From Symbiodinium natans (lineage: Eukaryota > Sar > Dinophyceae > Suessiales > Symbiodiniaceae): a DNA stretch of 64,000 nt. Of this stretch, positions 47,085 to 56,209 are shown piece by piece (position 1 is the first letter of the stretch; each line of letters begins with the position of its first letter). The position numbers and the translations under genes are program-made. The notes below the pieces were generated by a model. That model saw only the letters and a list, made by a program, of their open reading frames with translations, did no database searches and had not been told where the DNA came from. The stretch spans positions 282,001 to 346,000 of the forward strand of contig CAJNDS010002380.1 in NCBI GenBank assembly GCA_905221605.1, given 5' to 3'.

Positions 47085-47684
47085 TCACTTAAGGCTGTCG
47101 GCCCTGGACAACGATCGTCGCTTTCTCGGGGACTTCTTCGGGGACTTCTTGCCCTGCTTGGCCTTGGGCTTGTTGACACGGGGCTTGGGCTTGGATTGAG
47201 AGATGAACTTCTTCAAGATTCGCAGGGTCTCCTCCTTAGCCTCGACCCACAAAGTGTTGCCTCCCAAACCCTCGTAAAGGACACGGAATGAGTGGCCCTG
47301 GTAATGCACGGTAAGAATGGGTGGTGCCATGAAGTCGTGCTTGGAGCCAGCCCTGACTGCCTTCTGCTTCTTGGTCGGGGTCTCCTCTGTGTTCTCCATC
47401 TTGAGGGCCTCTTGGATGGCCTTGTCGGCCACATCTTGACGGGCTTCAATGAGCTGAGCCCAAACTTCGGAGTTCAAGCTCCCTCCGTCCTTGTCCTTCC
47501 TCAGGTCCAATGCCCTATCGGTCAAGGCGAGGATGCATTGTCTGTCCCACTTCGACAAAGCAAGGAAGGTGCCCCCGTCTACTTCTTTTTGTTTCGGAAC
47601 CCACGTTTTGCAGCCTTTGAGGTTCACAACCCACTTCTGGCACAAGTGAAGCTCCTGATCATCGGCTGCTTCCGCGAACTCCAT
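47085..47684 (-). CDS. unidentified 199-residue protein with basic C-terminus
   Basis: ATG at 47684 to stop at 47085. The N-terminal 80 residues include ELHLCQKWVVNLKGCKTW and SKWDRQCILALTDRALDLRK. A middle segment reads ILTVHYQGHSFRVLYEGLGG. The last 40 residues are Lys/Pro/Arg/Ser-rich (KAKQGKKSPKKSPRKRRSLS), a probable nuclear-localisation or nucleic-acid-binding tail (inference). It lies 306 bp after the next minus-strand gene upstream, consistent with a same-strand gene array. No family recognised. Confidence 0.5.
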   Translation of the reverse strand: MEFAEAADDQELHLCQKWVVNLKGCKTWVPKQKEVDGGTFLALSKWDRQCILALTDRALDLRKDKDGGSLNSEVWAQLIEARQDVADKAIQEALKMENTEETPTKKQKAVRAGSKHDFMAPPILTVHYQGHSFRVLYEGLGGNTLWVEAKEETLRILKKFISQSKPKPRVNKPKAKQGKKSPKKSPRKRRSLSRADSLK

Positions 47685-47990
47685 ATCTGAATCTGAAGAG
47701 GTTGGGTTGCTGACAAGTCAGCACAATGGCAAACAAAGGTGCGAAATTGCGCGCAAAATGGGCTGCAATGCATGCTGCGAGCTTTCACATGTTTCATGCA
47801 ACAAAGCAAGACTCAGAATTGCTGCTCCATGCACCTGCTACAGCACAATCCGAGCATCCAAATTTTTGCACAACCGATGAAAGCCTCCATCAGTGCATCT
47901 CTGACAAACCCATGTTGATCTCTCGCCCGAGGTGCTACACTCCCGAGCTCATGTCAAAATCATGCTAGCACTTTGCATGTCACACTGCAA

Positions 47991-49337
47991 TCATGCAGCC
48001 CTCTTGCCTTTCACTCGTCTCTCAGGGGATGCTGCCTCCAGTGGCTCTTCCTGCTTTGGGGCCTTTGCCTTGAAGATCAAGAGCTCTTGCCCAGCAGGCA
48101 AAGGGACAAGGTTCTTCATGATCGGTATGCGAATCTCGGATGAGTTGGTCCCTGACAAGACAATCGTCATGTTGGCCTTACTCTCCTCGTCTACTGTCTG
48201 GACGAAGAAGAACGGGGACAAGAAACCCACGAGCACATCAGGGGCATCCTCGCTTGCTTTGGGCATGATGTTGGAGGCGACAATGAAGAAGCGACGATCG
48301 TGGCATCCCTTTTTCAAAGTCACTTCTGCAGCTCCCTGCAGGGTGTCGGATTTGCTTCGGACAACAACCTTGGAGCTGAAGGGAACGAGACTCAATTTGC
48401 CCTTGCCGATAGCCGACTTCGTGACAAGGGTTTTGGTAGGCCGAAGCTGCAGCTTCACCTTCTCCATCGTGGCATGCACATCAAGGTTCTGAACGACAGC
48501 ATGCATCTCGCAATGGATCTTGGCCACTGTGTGGGCGATGTCGAAATCGGGGTGGACTGATTGGGGCCCATATGGTTGGAGGTCCATGATCTCATGCACC
48601 TCTTGCTTCGGGGTATACACTTGCCATTCGCCTCGAACAAAAGCATCGATCTGGACCCTCACTGCCCGGCCGTCGCTCAGGTTTTTGAGCTTGACAGCAT
48701 CATGAACATGCAAGACTTCGCATTCGACTTTGTCCTTCTTCCGGCGAACGAACGTTCCAGGCTTGATAGACATAGCTTCCAAGATTTCACCTGGCTGCTT
48801 CATGGACCCGTCCGGGTTAAGCTCAACGAGTCGATCTGCTGCTTTCCCTCCGGATTCGGCTGCAGGGAGTGTTTCGGCATGGGCCTCCCACGGGGAAGCA
48901 ATCGGCACACCGAGGACCCTGGCGACAATCGACACAGCATCGTGGCAGATGCCCTCCAGAGATCTGTATTTTTTCTCATCTGCGACCTGCATGTTCATCA
49001 CATGAGCCACCATGTTGGAGTCCACCACTCCCAAGACATTCACAAGCTTCTGGTCGGCGAGAGCTCCGTGGCTCGCTTGAGTAGCCAGTGTTCGGAGCTG
49101 GGACATGAGCCCGTCAGCCTTCACAGCCTTGCCAACCATGGAGCTGTTGCTGAAAACTCGCTTGCAATCTGTGGCACTCAAGTGCATGCCGGTCATGGCG
49201 AGTTTCAGCAACCCGTGCCGAAGGAAGGGCAGCTGGCTCTTGCTGCCTTTGATTTCATGACAGATCGCCTCCCACACCTTCTCGCCGAGTGCTGTCGTGG
49301 AGCCCCTGGCCCTCACGAACCTCTCCGTCTCTGTCAA
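47991..49337 (-). CDS. unidentified protein, large 3' exon (about 448 codons)
   Basis: The frame is open from about 49350 (near an acceptor-like TTGACAG or TTTGTAG) to a stop at 47991. It begins TETERFVRARGSTTALGEKV and carries a segment with alternating charged and hydrophobic residues (FVRRKKDKVECEVLHVHDAV). It ends in a Pro/Glu then basic tail (SPERRVKGKRAA). With the frame at 49404-50270 it probably forms one spliced gene, because both run the same way, are separated by little more than 100 bp and neither looks complete alone. No known domain is recognised. Confidence 0.5.
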   Translation of the reverse strand: MTETERFVRARGSTTALGEKVWEAICHEIKGSKSQLPFLRHGLLKLAMTGMHLSATDCKRVFSNSSMVGKAVKADGLMSQLRTLATQASHGALADQKLVNVLGVVDSNMVAHVMNMQVADEKKYRSLEGICHDAVSIVARVLGVPIASPWEAHAETLPAAESGGKAADRLVELNPDGSMKQPGEILEAMSIKPGTFVRRKKDKVECEVLHVHDAVKLKNLSDGRAVRVQIDAFVRGEWQVYTPKQEVHEIMDLQPYGPQSVHPDFDIAHTVAKIHCEMHAVVQNLDVHATMEKVKLQLRPTKTLVTKSAIGKGKLSLVPFSSKVVVRSKSDTLQGAAEVTLKKGCHDRRFFIVASNIMPKASEDAPDVLVGFLSPFFFVQTVDEESKANMTIVLSGTNSSEIRIPIMKNLVPLPAGQELLIFKAKAPKQEEPLEAASPERRVKGKRAA

Positions 49338-49403
49338 GAAGAGGCCTTCGGCTCCACCACAATACCTGCTCTACAAAAAACCTATATGCAGACCCAACTA
49401 TAC

Positions 49404-50270
49404 TCACATGCTGGCATGCAACAAACAAGGTCTATCTGCAATGCGAGCTATATAGCCCTGCAAGCGATACATGCTGAGGACAAGAAGCTTTAAAGCGAAC
49501 TGGTAAAAGTGAGCGAAGGAATTGCCACAGGCCGGGCGGGATGAGAGTGCTTTCTTCTTGATGCCGTTGAAGTCCAGCTGGATGCCGGCCTTCTGCTGTG
49601 ACACGATGAGTTCGAATGTCTTCCTGAGCACCTGCAACTCGGACTCGCTCTTCTGTAGGGTAGCATTCCCTGCAGCTTGGATCATCTGCAAGAGTTCTGG
49701 CCAGCGAAGGCCCACCGATGACGACAACACCTCCCAATTCAAGCCATGCCGAACATGGTCGGCGAGGGCTTTGTCGACCTTGGACACCAACCCCACATCA
49801 AGCCGGCCTCCCACGGTGACCTTTTCGCTCTCGGGGCCCTGATGAGGGGCAGCATCGGCGATGACCCGAAGAACAAAATTGGTGTGACTGCCACAAAGGC
49901 TCAATGCCTTCAGTGTCTGCAGAGGTTTCATCGTCCCCAGCAGCCCCTGGCAACTGTCGATGAGCTGCTGATTCCATTTCAATTCTTCATCGTTCGCTGG
50001 CTCGATAGCAACACAATGTGTCCTCTCCGACACGAATCCTACTTCGAGGAGGTTCGAAAGAAGAGTGTGGACGTCAGAGCTGTTCAAGCCCATGCCATCC
50101 CTATTTTTGGGATGGACCCCAACTGCCGAGGGAAGCAGTCTCATAGAGCTTACGAGCCCATTGTCTCTCAAAACCTGCATGATTTGGTGAACTGTGTTCA
50201 CCAACTTCTCTCCAGTGGCTGCACCCTCCAAGAGCATGCTGACTCGGCGATCAACATCTGCAGGAATCAT
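49404..50270 (-). CDS. unidentified protein, 5' exon of the gene continuing at 49337
   Basis: ATG at 50270 (MIPADVDRRVSMLLEGAATG). The product is helical, with Leu-rich segments (LIDSCQGLLGTMKPLQTLKA; VLRKTFELIVSQQKAGIQLD). Protein-like composition ends near LLVLSM (about 49470), where a GTATCG donor is available; the residues after that look like intron read-through. A possible earlier exon at about 50480-50330 (minus) is not supported strongly enough to call. Its start lies about 550 bp inside the right end of the proposed large element. Confidence 0.45.
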   Translation of the reverse strand: MIPADVDRRVSMLLEGAATGEKLVNTVHQIMQVLRDNGLVSSMRLLPSAVGVHPKNRDGMGLNSSDVHTLLSNLLEVGFVSERTHCVAIEPANDEELKWNQQLIDSCQGLLGTMKPLQTLKALSLCGSHTNFVLRVIADAAPHQGPESEKVTVGGRLDVGLVSKVDKALADHVRHGLNWEVLSSSVGLRWPELLQMIQAAGNATLQKSESELQVLRKTFELIVSQQKAGIQLDFNGIKKKALSSRPACGNSFAHFYQFALKLLVLSMYRLQGYIARIADRPCLLHASM

Positions 50271-50529
50271 GCCAAAACTGACGGTGCTGAATCTTCACAA
50301 GCAAAAGTCTGAGCAACAAGCTGCAAATACCCACAATCACAAACATGCGTGCCCTGCTTAAATTGGCATCTCGATCGTGCCATGACTGCCAGCGAGCACA
50401 CATATATGCAACTCTGCAAACATCTTGCATCCACGGTTTAAAAAACATTTGCTTCTTCGGAATGGTCTCCAATGCCATTCCTCCTTTACAAACAAACTGA
50501 TTTAGCTTGCTTGCTAAAACAAACAAGTG

Positions 50530-50815
50530 TGTTTAGCTAAGTAGGGTAAATGAGTCACATTAAATTCGTATAATCATTTAGTGCAATTATCTATAATTAT
50601 TGTTTTAGACATATATTGGTGCTATCCATCTACATCATTTATTTTTTAAATATATGTCCATGCTACCAACATACTAAATGTAACAAAATAAATATGCACC
50701 ATAGCATACTTATAAATGCAATAAACCATGCTTACCCGTATTATTATGTTCACTTACACGAGATATTATTTTCGTTAACAAGCCTATTCACTTACGAAAC
50801 CGACGCCCTTCCAAG
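50530..50815 (-). repeat. right terminal/subterminal zone of the large element
   Basis: AT-rich and non-coding. Read inward from 50815 it begins CTTGGAAG and carries TAAGTG/TAAGTA/CTTAG motifs and TAAGTATGCTA, mirroring the left end. Confidence 0.4.
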
Positions 50816-50817
50816 TA

Positions 50818-50818
50818 G

Positions 50819-50856
<38 letters not shown>

Positions 50857-51165
50857 ACGCACGCACGCACGCACGCCCGCACGCCCGCACGCCCGCACGC
50901 CCGCACGCCCGCACGCCCGCACGCCCGCACGCTCCGCACTCCCGCACGGCACCTCACTCCCGCACGCCCCGCACCCCACACTTCCCTCATGCCCTCACGC
51001 CCGCAGCTCCCCCGCACGCCCTCACGCCCGTCACCTCCCGTCACGCCCGCAACGCCTTTCACTCCCGCGACGCGCCTCACTCATACCGCACTGCCCGCAC
51101 GAGACCCTACGCGCCGGCGGGAACGCCCGCACGCCCGCACGCCCGCGCACGCGCGCACGCGCGCA

Positions 51166-51213
<48 letters not shown>
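50818..51213. repeat. CA-rich microsatellite with GCCCGCAC octamers
   Basis: (CA)n, then CGCACG and about seven copies of GCCCGCAC, drift, and a return to CGCACG and (CA)n. It is compositionally like the tract at 28856-30318 on the other side of the proposed element. Confidence 0.95.
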
Positions 51214-51214
<1 letters not shown>

Positions 51215-51623
51215 CCCAGCAGATGCAAAAATGAGGTTTGCCACGCCCATGGTGCGCGGTGCTAGGATGCTGCATGTTATTTGCAATTCGGAAATTCGAT
51301 GCTGGCGTGCAACATGCTTTGTTGCTGATTGTACGCAAACCCCTTTAGCAGTAGCATGCCCGCACATTTGGGTTTGGGCATTGCAAAAAAACAGACGCGG
51401 AAACCTCTCAGAACTTTGTTTCGTGATCCACAGCCAGGATATGCCGCATGAAGGAACGTCATGCCATGAAGAGACATGGCTTCAAAACCCAGAGGATATT
51501 TTTTCCAAACCAGTCATTGTAAGCACCAGACTTGCAAAAAATCGGGAGGGGCTGCCCCCTCCAGCCTTATTTTTAGGAGGTGTATTGTTTTTTGGATTTT
51601 TTCACGGCATGTTTTTACAAGGT
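51214..51623. other. unassigned spacer
   Basis: No gene recognised between the microsatellite and the second TIR element. Confidence 0.4.
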
Positions 51624-52257
51624 CCTACTGGATAGGTTGATTGGTTTGGTTGAGTTATAACCCTGGCTATAACCTTGCTAACATGGGTTATAACCCGGCT
51701 AAGTACAGCCGCAAGTCGGTCATACGTAGGAAGTCAGTTATAGGTTATTTACTGGGTTTACCAGCTAGTTATATAAGTAGTATCTGTTTAGTTCTAAGTT
51801 AGTTAGGTTTCAGTTGCGTTTTACTTAGGTTCTACTTATGAATTTGTGTTTTTCAGCATTTTGATTTCATATGTGTGCTGCATGAGCCTCAGCTTTTTTG
51901 GCTCGTGCATCATGGATGCCAGACGGAGATATAACTTGGCAAGGGTGGAGAGCAGACGGCTAGAGCTGGAGACATACTCACGCCAATGGGTGTTCTCGCC
52001 ATGCAGGCTGCCTCTTGAGCAGGATTTTTTCATGCGCCCAACTATGCTTAGTCGCACACTCACCTTTGGCACCATTCGTGAATGGGCCAGGATCCAGCCA
52101 GCCAATCTCCGACTCGGTCCGCGAAGCTTCCACAGCACACCGGACCTCAAGTATGACCGAGCTGATATAGCTTGGCCACTGAACCTAGCCCTCTCAGAAG
52201 CAACCCTTGCTCCTAACATTCCCTCTGAAAAAATCCTTTGTTTTCTCGAATCCTTTT

Positions 52258-52440
52258 TTTTCGGCCTTTGTCGGCCATTGTCGGCCCGCTCACGCAGCGC
52301 CAATGGCTCATGTCGGCCGGTTGTCGGCCGCAAACACAAAACCAGATGTTGTCGCGCAGTTTGGCCTGTCGGCCTGTCGGCCCGCACGCCAGGGCGGGGA
52401 TTTGGTGTCGGAGGCCTGTCGGCCCGCTGTCGGCCCGGTG
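52258..52440 (+). repeat. cluster of GTCGGCC heptamers
   Basis: About a dozen copies of GTCGGCC or TCGGCC, some adjacent (CTGTCGGCCTGTCGGCCCGC), spread irregularly over about 180 bp inside the small TIR element. Confidence 0.75.
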
Positions 52441-52597
52441 TTTGCATCGAAACGCGAAAAATCAAGGTTTTTTCCCTTCTGCCTCAGCTGCTTGATTGCC
52501 TCCAGTCCTGATTTTTTCGCTCGCTTCCCCGCCGCAGCCGCTGCAGCCCGAGTCCCTTCCAAGCTACTCTAACCGCATTTTTCTAGTTGCTCAAGCC

Positions 52598-52876
52598 ATG
52601 GCCAGCGTCGACGCTGCCCAGTTTACTTTGCCGGCAAGCCAAGAAACGCTGCTTCAGTCGTCTCTCTCGAAAGTTGGGGGCAGCCGGTGGCGAAACACGG
52701 GCGAAATTGCTCTGGTCAAGCCTTGCCAACAGGGCCCCTGCACGTTGCCGTCGTGTGCCTGCACTGAAAAAAGTTGGCATTTTCTGAAGCATGCCAAACA
52801 CTCTTGTGCTCTTCTGTGCCGGGAAAACCCATTTTGCCACACTCGCATCTGCAAAAGCAAAAACAAAACTACTTAG
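52598..52876 (+). CDS. possible small Cys-rich protein (92 aa) within the small TIR element
   Basis: GCC-ATG-G context at 52598, stop at 52876. The product begins MASVDAAQFTLPASQETLLQ and has a Cys/His-rich C-terminal half (PCQQGPCTLPSCACTEK; HAKHSCALLCRENPFCHTRI). The Cys/His spacing could bind a metal but matches no finger type I know. The frame ends just before the right subterminal repeats. It might be captured host sequence. Confidence 0.35.
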   Translation: MASVDAAQFTLPASQETLLQSSLSKVGGSRWRNTGEIALVKPCQQGPCTLPSCACTEKSWHFLKHAKHSCALLCRENPFCHTRICKSKNKTT

Positions 52877-53034
52877 GATCTACTTAGGTCTTACTTATAA
52901 CTTCGGTTATAACTAGGGTAACCTACTTAACATATGCAGACCCTAAGTAGATTATAACTCACACAACCGGAAACAGCGTATCCAGTAGGGTTTTCTCTAA
53001 ATTTTATCAGGAAAACATCTGTTCTTTAGTATTT

Positions 53035-53241
53035 TCATAGGGAAACCATTGTTGTCTCCATTTTTTCGTAGGATTGGCTTTGCTTTTTCCATACTTTAAT
53101 CGGAGCACCTCTGGACATAGTAAAAAACCTCAGTTTTGGTTTGGTTGTCGGTTTTCGGCCTGGCTTGCAGGGTTCTTCAGCTTCTGGCTTTTCGGCCTTT
53201 TGCCCGGGCTTCAACACTTGAATCTTGTCTAAACCCGTCAT
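53035..53241 (-). CDS. possible small Lys/Pro-rich ORF (68 aa)
   Basis: ATG at 53241, product MTGLDKIQVLKPGQKAEKPE followed by a Lys/Pro/Glu-rich run. Composition is protein-like; there is no family, and neighbours do not help. Confidence 0.2.
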   Translation of the reverse strand: MTGLDKIQVLKPGQKAEKPEAEEPCKPGRKPTTKPKLRFFTMSRGAPIKVWKKQSQSYEKMETTMVSL

Positions 53242-53594
53242 GCGAGCATTGTGTTTGGCAATCCTATCCGTAATGTAAATGGGTTACTGTCCCCGGTCGG
53301 TTGCTCCTGCAGACCAAGAAATTCCGTGTTGAAGTTCTATTGAACAAATCTTCCCAACGACATACCTAGTTGCTATTTGTGTAGTCCAGTTTTGCTTATC
53401 ATTTCTGCTTTGAAAGATGTCGGTGCTGATGGTCGCACAGCACGGGGTGCCTTGCGCTAACATGGATCACGCAACGTTGGTTTGGCTTCGGGTTGTTAGC
53501 CGTGTGATCCGACTTGCCACTTCGCCGCTTCAAGCATTTTTGGGACTGTGCAACTATCGTGGCCGCTGTTGCCTTTGCGGAGCTTTCCTCCACC

Positions 53595-53686
53595 ATGGCA
53601 GAAGAGCAGCCCGACTTCAAGGTGGGCGCCAAGGGCAAGGCGTCCGTCGCAACTCGGCGATACTTTGCAAGGATGAGTCCATTGTG
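53595..53686 (+). CDS. possible first exon of the purine permease gene
   Basis: ACCATGG context ATG at 53595 reads MAEEQPDFKVGAKGKASVAT and reaches a G|GTGAAA donor at 53687. It precedes the permease exons on the same strand. Joining phase with the next candidate exon is not resolved. Confidence 0.25.
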
Positions 53687-53965
53687 GTGAAAGGTTAGTT
53701 ACCATTGACGTCGTTGTCGTTAGTTTCTGGACTCTAGGGTGCCCAATTGGCAAGATCTGTGCTAACACGAAGTTAGCTCGGACATGACGTTGTATCGTCG
53801 GCCATAGCCTCAGAATGGTTGGCGACAATCTTGGAAACCAGGCAAGTGATGGTAGCGGTACGCCCTAGAAGCCTTCAACAACAAAGGTGTTAAATCACTG
53901 ACAGATGGGGTCACCTTCAGCATTTCTTCTCCTTGCCCCCTTTGCCCATTCTGCACGTCGCCCAG

Positions 53966-54069
53966 AAAGACACCTTTTTGGACACGAAGTTTCGCGGGGG
54001 AATGGTGGACAACTACTTCAAGGCACAGGGACAAATATTTGAGAAATTTTTCGCTCACACATGTCCTCG
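53966..54069 (+). CDS. probable N-terminal exon of the purine permease gene
   Basis: CGCCCAG precedes 53966 and CTCG|GTAGGA follows 54069. The peptide includes TKFRGGMVDNYFKAQGQIFE followed by KFF, resembling the short amphipathic segment that precedes the first membrane helix of AzgA proteins (often xxFFKLxxxGT). The phase does not join directly to 54728, so a missing small exon or a different donor is needed. Confidence 0.4.
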
Positions 54070-54718
54070 GTAGGAATGCAACACATCGCCTTTGTGTATT
54101 TCAGCAAGTGGCAGATAGCATGCAGACCTCGTGGCTCACTCCCGGAGCGAATTCACACCCACACATGTAAGCCTTATGCGGCAAAACAACCCTTCGAAGT
54201 GACATTGCAGCCATTGCAGAATTCATGTGCCAGTGGCTGGACGTATGGAGTGCTGAGCAGCAGCGCGGCGGCCAACCCTAGGCGATAAAGTTGCGCAACA
54301 TTCCATAGATGCCATAAATATCTGCAGGTGTCTCAGCGTGGCTCCAACCTCACAACGGAGACTCGGGATGCGCAGACAGCTCGTGCGGAGTGTTTTTTGT
54401 GTGACAGGGAGAGCCCCCGAATTTCGAGATTCGGCTCGCCGATTCTCCTGCGTGCATGGTTTTTTCTTGCTTGTGACGCTCCAATGTTCAGACTGCCACA
54501 GCTTTATTCCATGGCACCCATGCCCCCCTCTCCCAACATGCCATGATGGCCACTTTAACTGGTAGCGGCATGTGGCAAGTGTGTCAGACACGTCTGAGCC
54601 AATTCTTAAAGTTCGAATAGTCACTATCGCGTCATAGCAACTCCGACACTTTTGAGCCTTTAAAGACAGAAGCCAAATCCTGCTGCAATGCGCGGTCAAT
54701 CAACCTATAAGCTTTCAG

Positions 54719-54812
54719 CGGCAAAAGGAGATTCGTGCTGGTGTCACGACCTTCCTCACCGCAGCTTACATCATGGCCGCGGCTTGGATTTCAGGAGACA
54801 TCCTGCACGCCA
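54719..54812 (+). CDS. AzgA/NCS2-like purine permease, exon with TM1
   Basis: After TTTCAG (54718) or AAAAG (54727) the frame reads EIRAGVTTFLTAAYIMAAAW then ISGDILHA. EIxAGxTTFLTxAYI is the signature first segment of the AzgA branch of nucleobase transporters (NCS2 superfamily). The 3' border is either a GC donor after 54812 or a GT donor after 54815. This family imports adenine, guanine and hypoxanthine by proton symport at a membrane. Confidence 0.75.
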
Positions 54813-54815
54813 GCT

Positions 54816-55526
54816 GTCAGCCTTCGGCCTTCGCATGTGTGCAAGTACTCACAGATGTTTTTTCGACTTCGCTTCGAGGCTGCATTGTTCAGAGTTGGCT
54901 GTCCTTTGATCAGTGCAGGATTCGGTTTTTGTCTGGGCTTCGGGATGCTGTAGGTTTACGAGAAGACCTCGAAGCCGGTCCCCCCCACTTCTGACCCGTT
55001 TTCAGCTGCGAGTCTACAGGTGAACCCGAATATCATCAGCACCACGGGCCTGCCACTTGGGTTGGGACTTTGAAATCTGGGATCCGTATGTACGAAGAGT
55101 AGTATTGAGCATCTAGAATCTCGGGTCTAGTGTTGGAGATTTGGAGTTTTGCATTTTCGGGCGTAGCTTGGCGTGCTTCGGCTTGAGCAGTTGATGAAGT
55201 TGCCTGGGCCCTGCAGTAAAGCAGTTGGGGTGGCGAGTCAATTTTAGGCAATCCTTGTGGCGCTTCGGCAATTTGCGCGAAGGTTTTTTGCAAAGGGTCT
55301 TTGCTTAACGTAGTGCAGCGAGAACTGCAAGGTCAAGTCTAACCTCACCACCGACACTAAAGGCACGTAACCCGGAAAACCGCATATGCTTCCAGGTAGA
55401 GTTCAGCTTCGGCAACTGTGCACTCTGTGAGGTAGGCCCAGAAGCTACGACAAAGTATGAGGGCTGGGGTCAAGATCCTTGCCTGAAAGGCTTGAGAATC
55501 CACAGTCCCGCCAAAGGAATTTCGAG
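54816..55526. other. intron of the permease gene
   Basis: No further exon was recognised, although AzgA proteins have a short Cys-containing loop between these helices that might be coded here. Confidence 0.4.
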
Positions 55527-55588
55527 GGCCTCGTCTTTGCTACGGCCATGTCGAGCTGCATTGCGACGCTGATCATGGCGCTTTGGGC
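55527..55588 (+). CDS. AzgA/NCS2-like purine permease, exon 55527-55588
   Basis: TTTCGAG|GGC acceptor, then GLVFATAMSSCIATLIMALW and the first two bases of an Ala codon. In the family this helix is followed directly by ANLPxAxxPGMGxNAYFA, and the next exon starts with exactly that. Joining GC to G|AAC restores Ala-Asn and requires an intron that begins GAGCTTTG (GA donor) and ends CTCAG. Confidence 0.8.
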
Positions 55589-55819
55589 GAGCTTTGGACA
55601 GAGAAGGAGGTTCGCGTTCACAGTTCGGGACGTGCGGGGTTGCAGATGGTGCAGACGATTTCGCGCGCCTTCTTGCCCCTTCGCAGAGTCCTGCGTCCCA
55701 CCACTCTGCGGGGTCAAACGGGTGTGAGGATAGGTTTCGAGCCAAGGTTTCAGGGGCGTTGGACTTGTGTGATTGGTTTAAAGGACGTGTGTACTATGTT
55801 TCTGAGCATGTATATAATA

Positions 55820-55821
55820 TG

Positions 55822-55859
<38 letters not shown>

Positions 55860-55860
55860 C
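55820..55860. repeat. (TA)n(GA)n microsatellite in the permease intron
   Basis: TATATATATA followed by about 14 GA units. Confidence 0.9.
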
Positions 55861-56066
55861 ATAAACATCACTGGTACCCCCCCAAAGATCTGCCCTTGTA
55901 GTGGTTTGTATCTTATAGGGCGGCTAGCGCAAGATACAAGTAGGGTCAAGTAGGGGATTTCGTGGGCTGACTAGGAAACATCTTGTCCTCTGCTTAGGGT
56001 TTAGGGGTTTTACAGTAAGCCCACGTATGCCGTTCAAGCCGATGAAGCCGATGGAGTTTCAATCAG

Positions 56067-56122
56067 GATTGAAGATTTAAGATTCCCAGTGCAAGTTTTC
56101 CGGGAATCTTCAATCTTCAATC
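56067..56122. repeat. perfect-looking hairpin, 21-bp stem, 14-nt loop
   Basis: The left arm 56067-56087 starts GATTGAAGAT and ends GATTCCC; the right arm 56102-56122 is its reverse complement at 20 of 21 positions. It lies in the large permease intron. Confidence 0.8.
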
Positions 56123-56209
56123 TTCATTCTTCAAGCCTAAATTCAATTGGTTTTTATGGGCTTCAATCGGGTTCACGGTATCTAGGTTTTGCTCCCTACA
56201 TCCTATTTT

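Larger units (their letters stand above)
30321..50815. mobile_element. proposed large multigene TIR transposon (about 20.5 kb with nested copia, about 13.1 kb without)
   Basis: The block interrupts a CA-rich microsatellite that resumes on its other side. Its left end begins CTTGGAAG (30321-30328) and its right end is the exact inverse CTTCCAAG (50808-50815), with partial agreement over the next 16 or so bases. Both ends are flanked by TA. Deeper inside, TAAGTATGCTA (30482-30492) recurs inverted at 50702-50712. All recognised non-copia coding sequence inside is on the minus strand, including a transposase-like protein. The ends are short and imperfect, so this remains a hypothesis supported by position, symmetry and content. 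Confidence 0.5.
51624..52989. mobile_element. putative TIR DNA element (about 1.37 kb)
   Basis: The left end starts CCTACTGGATA (51624) and the right end is its exact inverse (TATCCAGTAGG, ending 52989). After a gap of 16-18 bp both arms share TGAGTTATAA. GT precedes the left end and follows the right end, a possible 2-bp target duplication. Both subterminal zones are rich in GTTATAAC and CTTAGG-like motifs. No transposase is recognised inside, so it may be non-autonomous. Confidence 0.55.
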
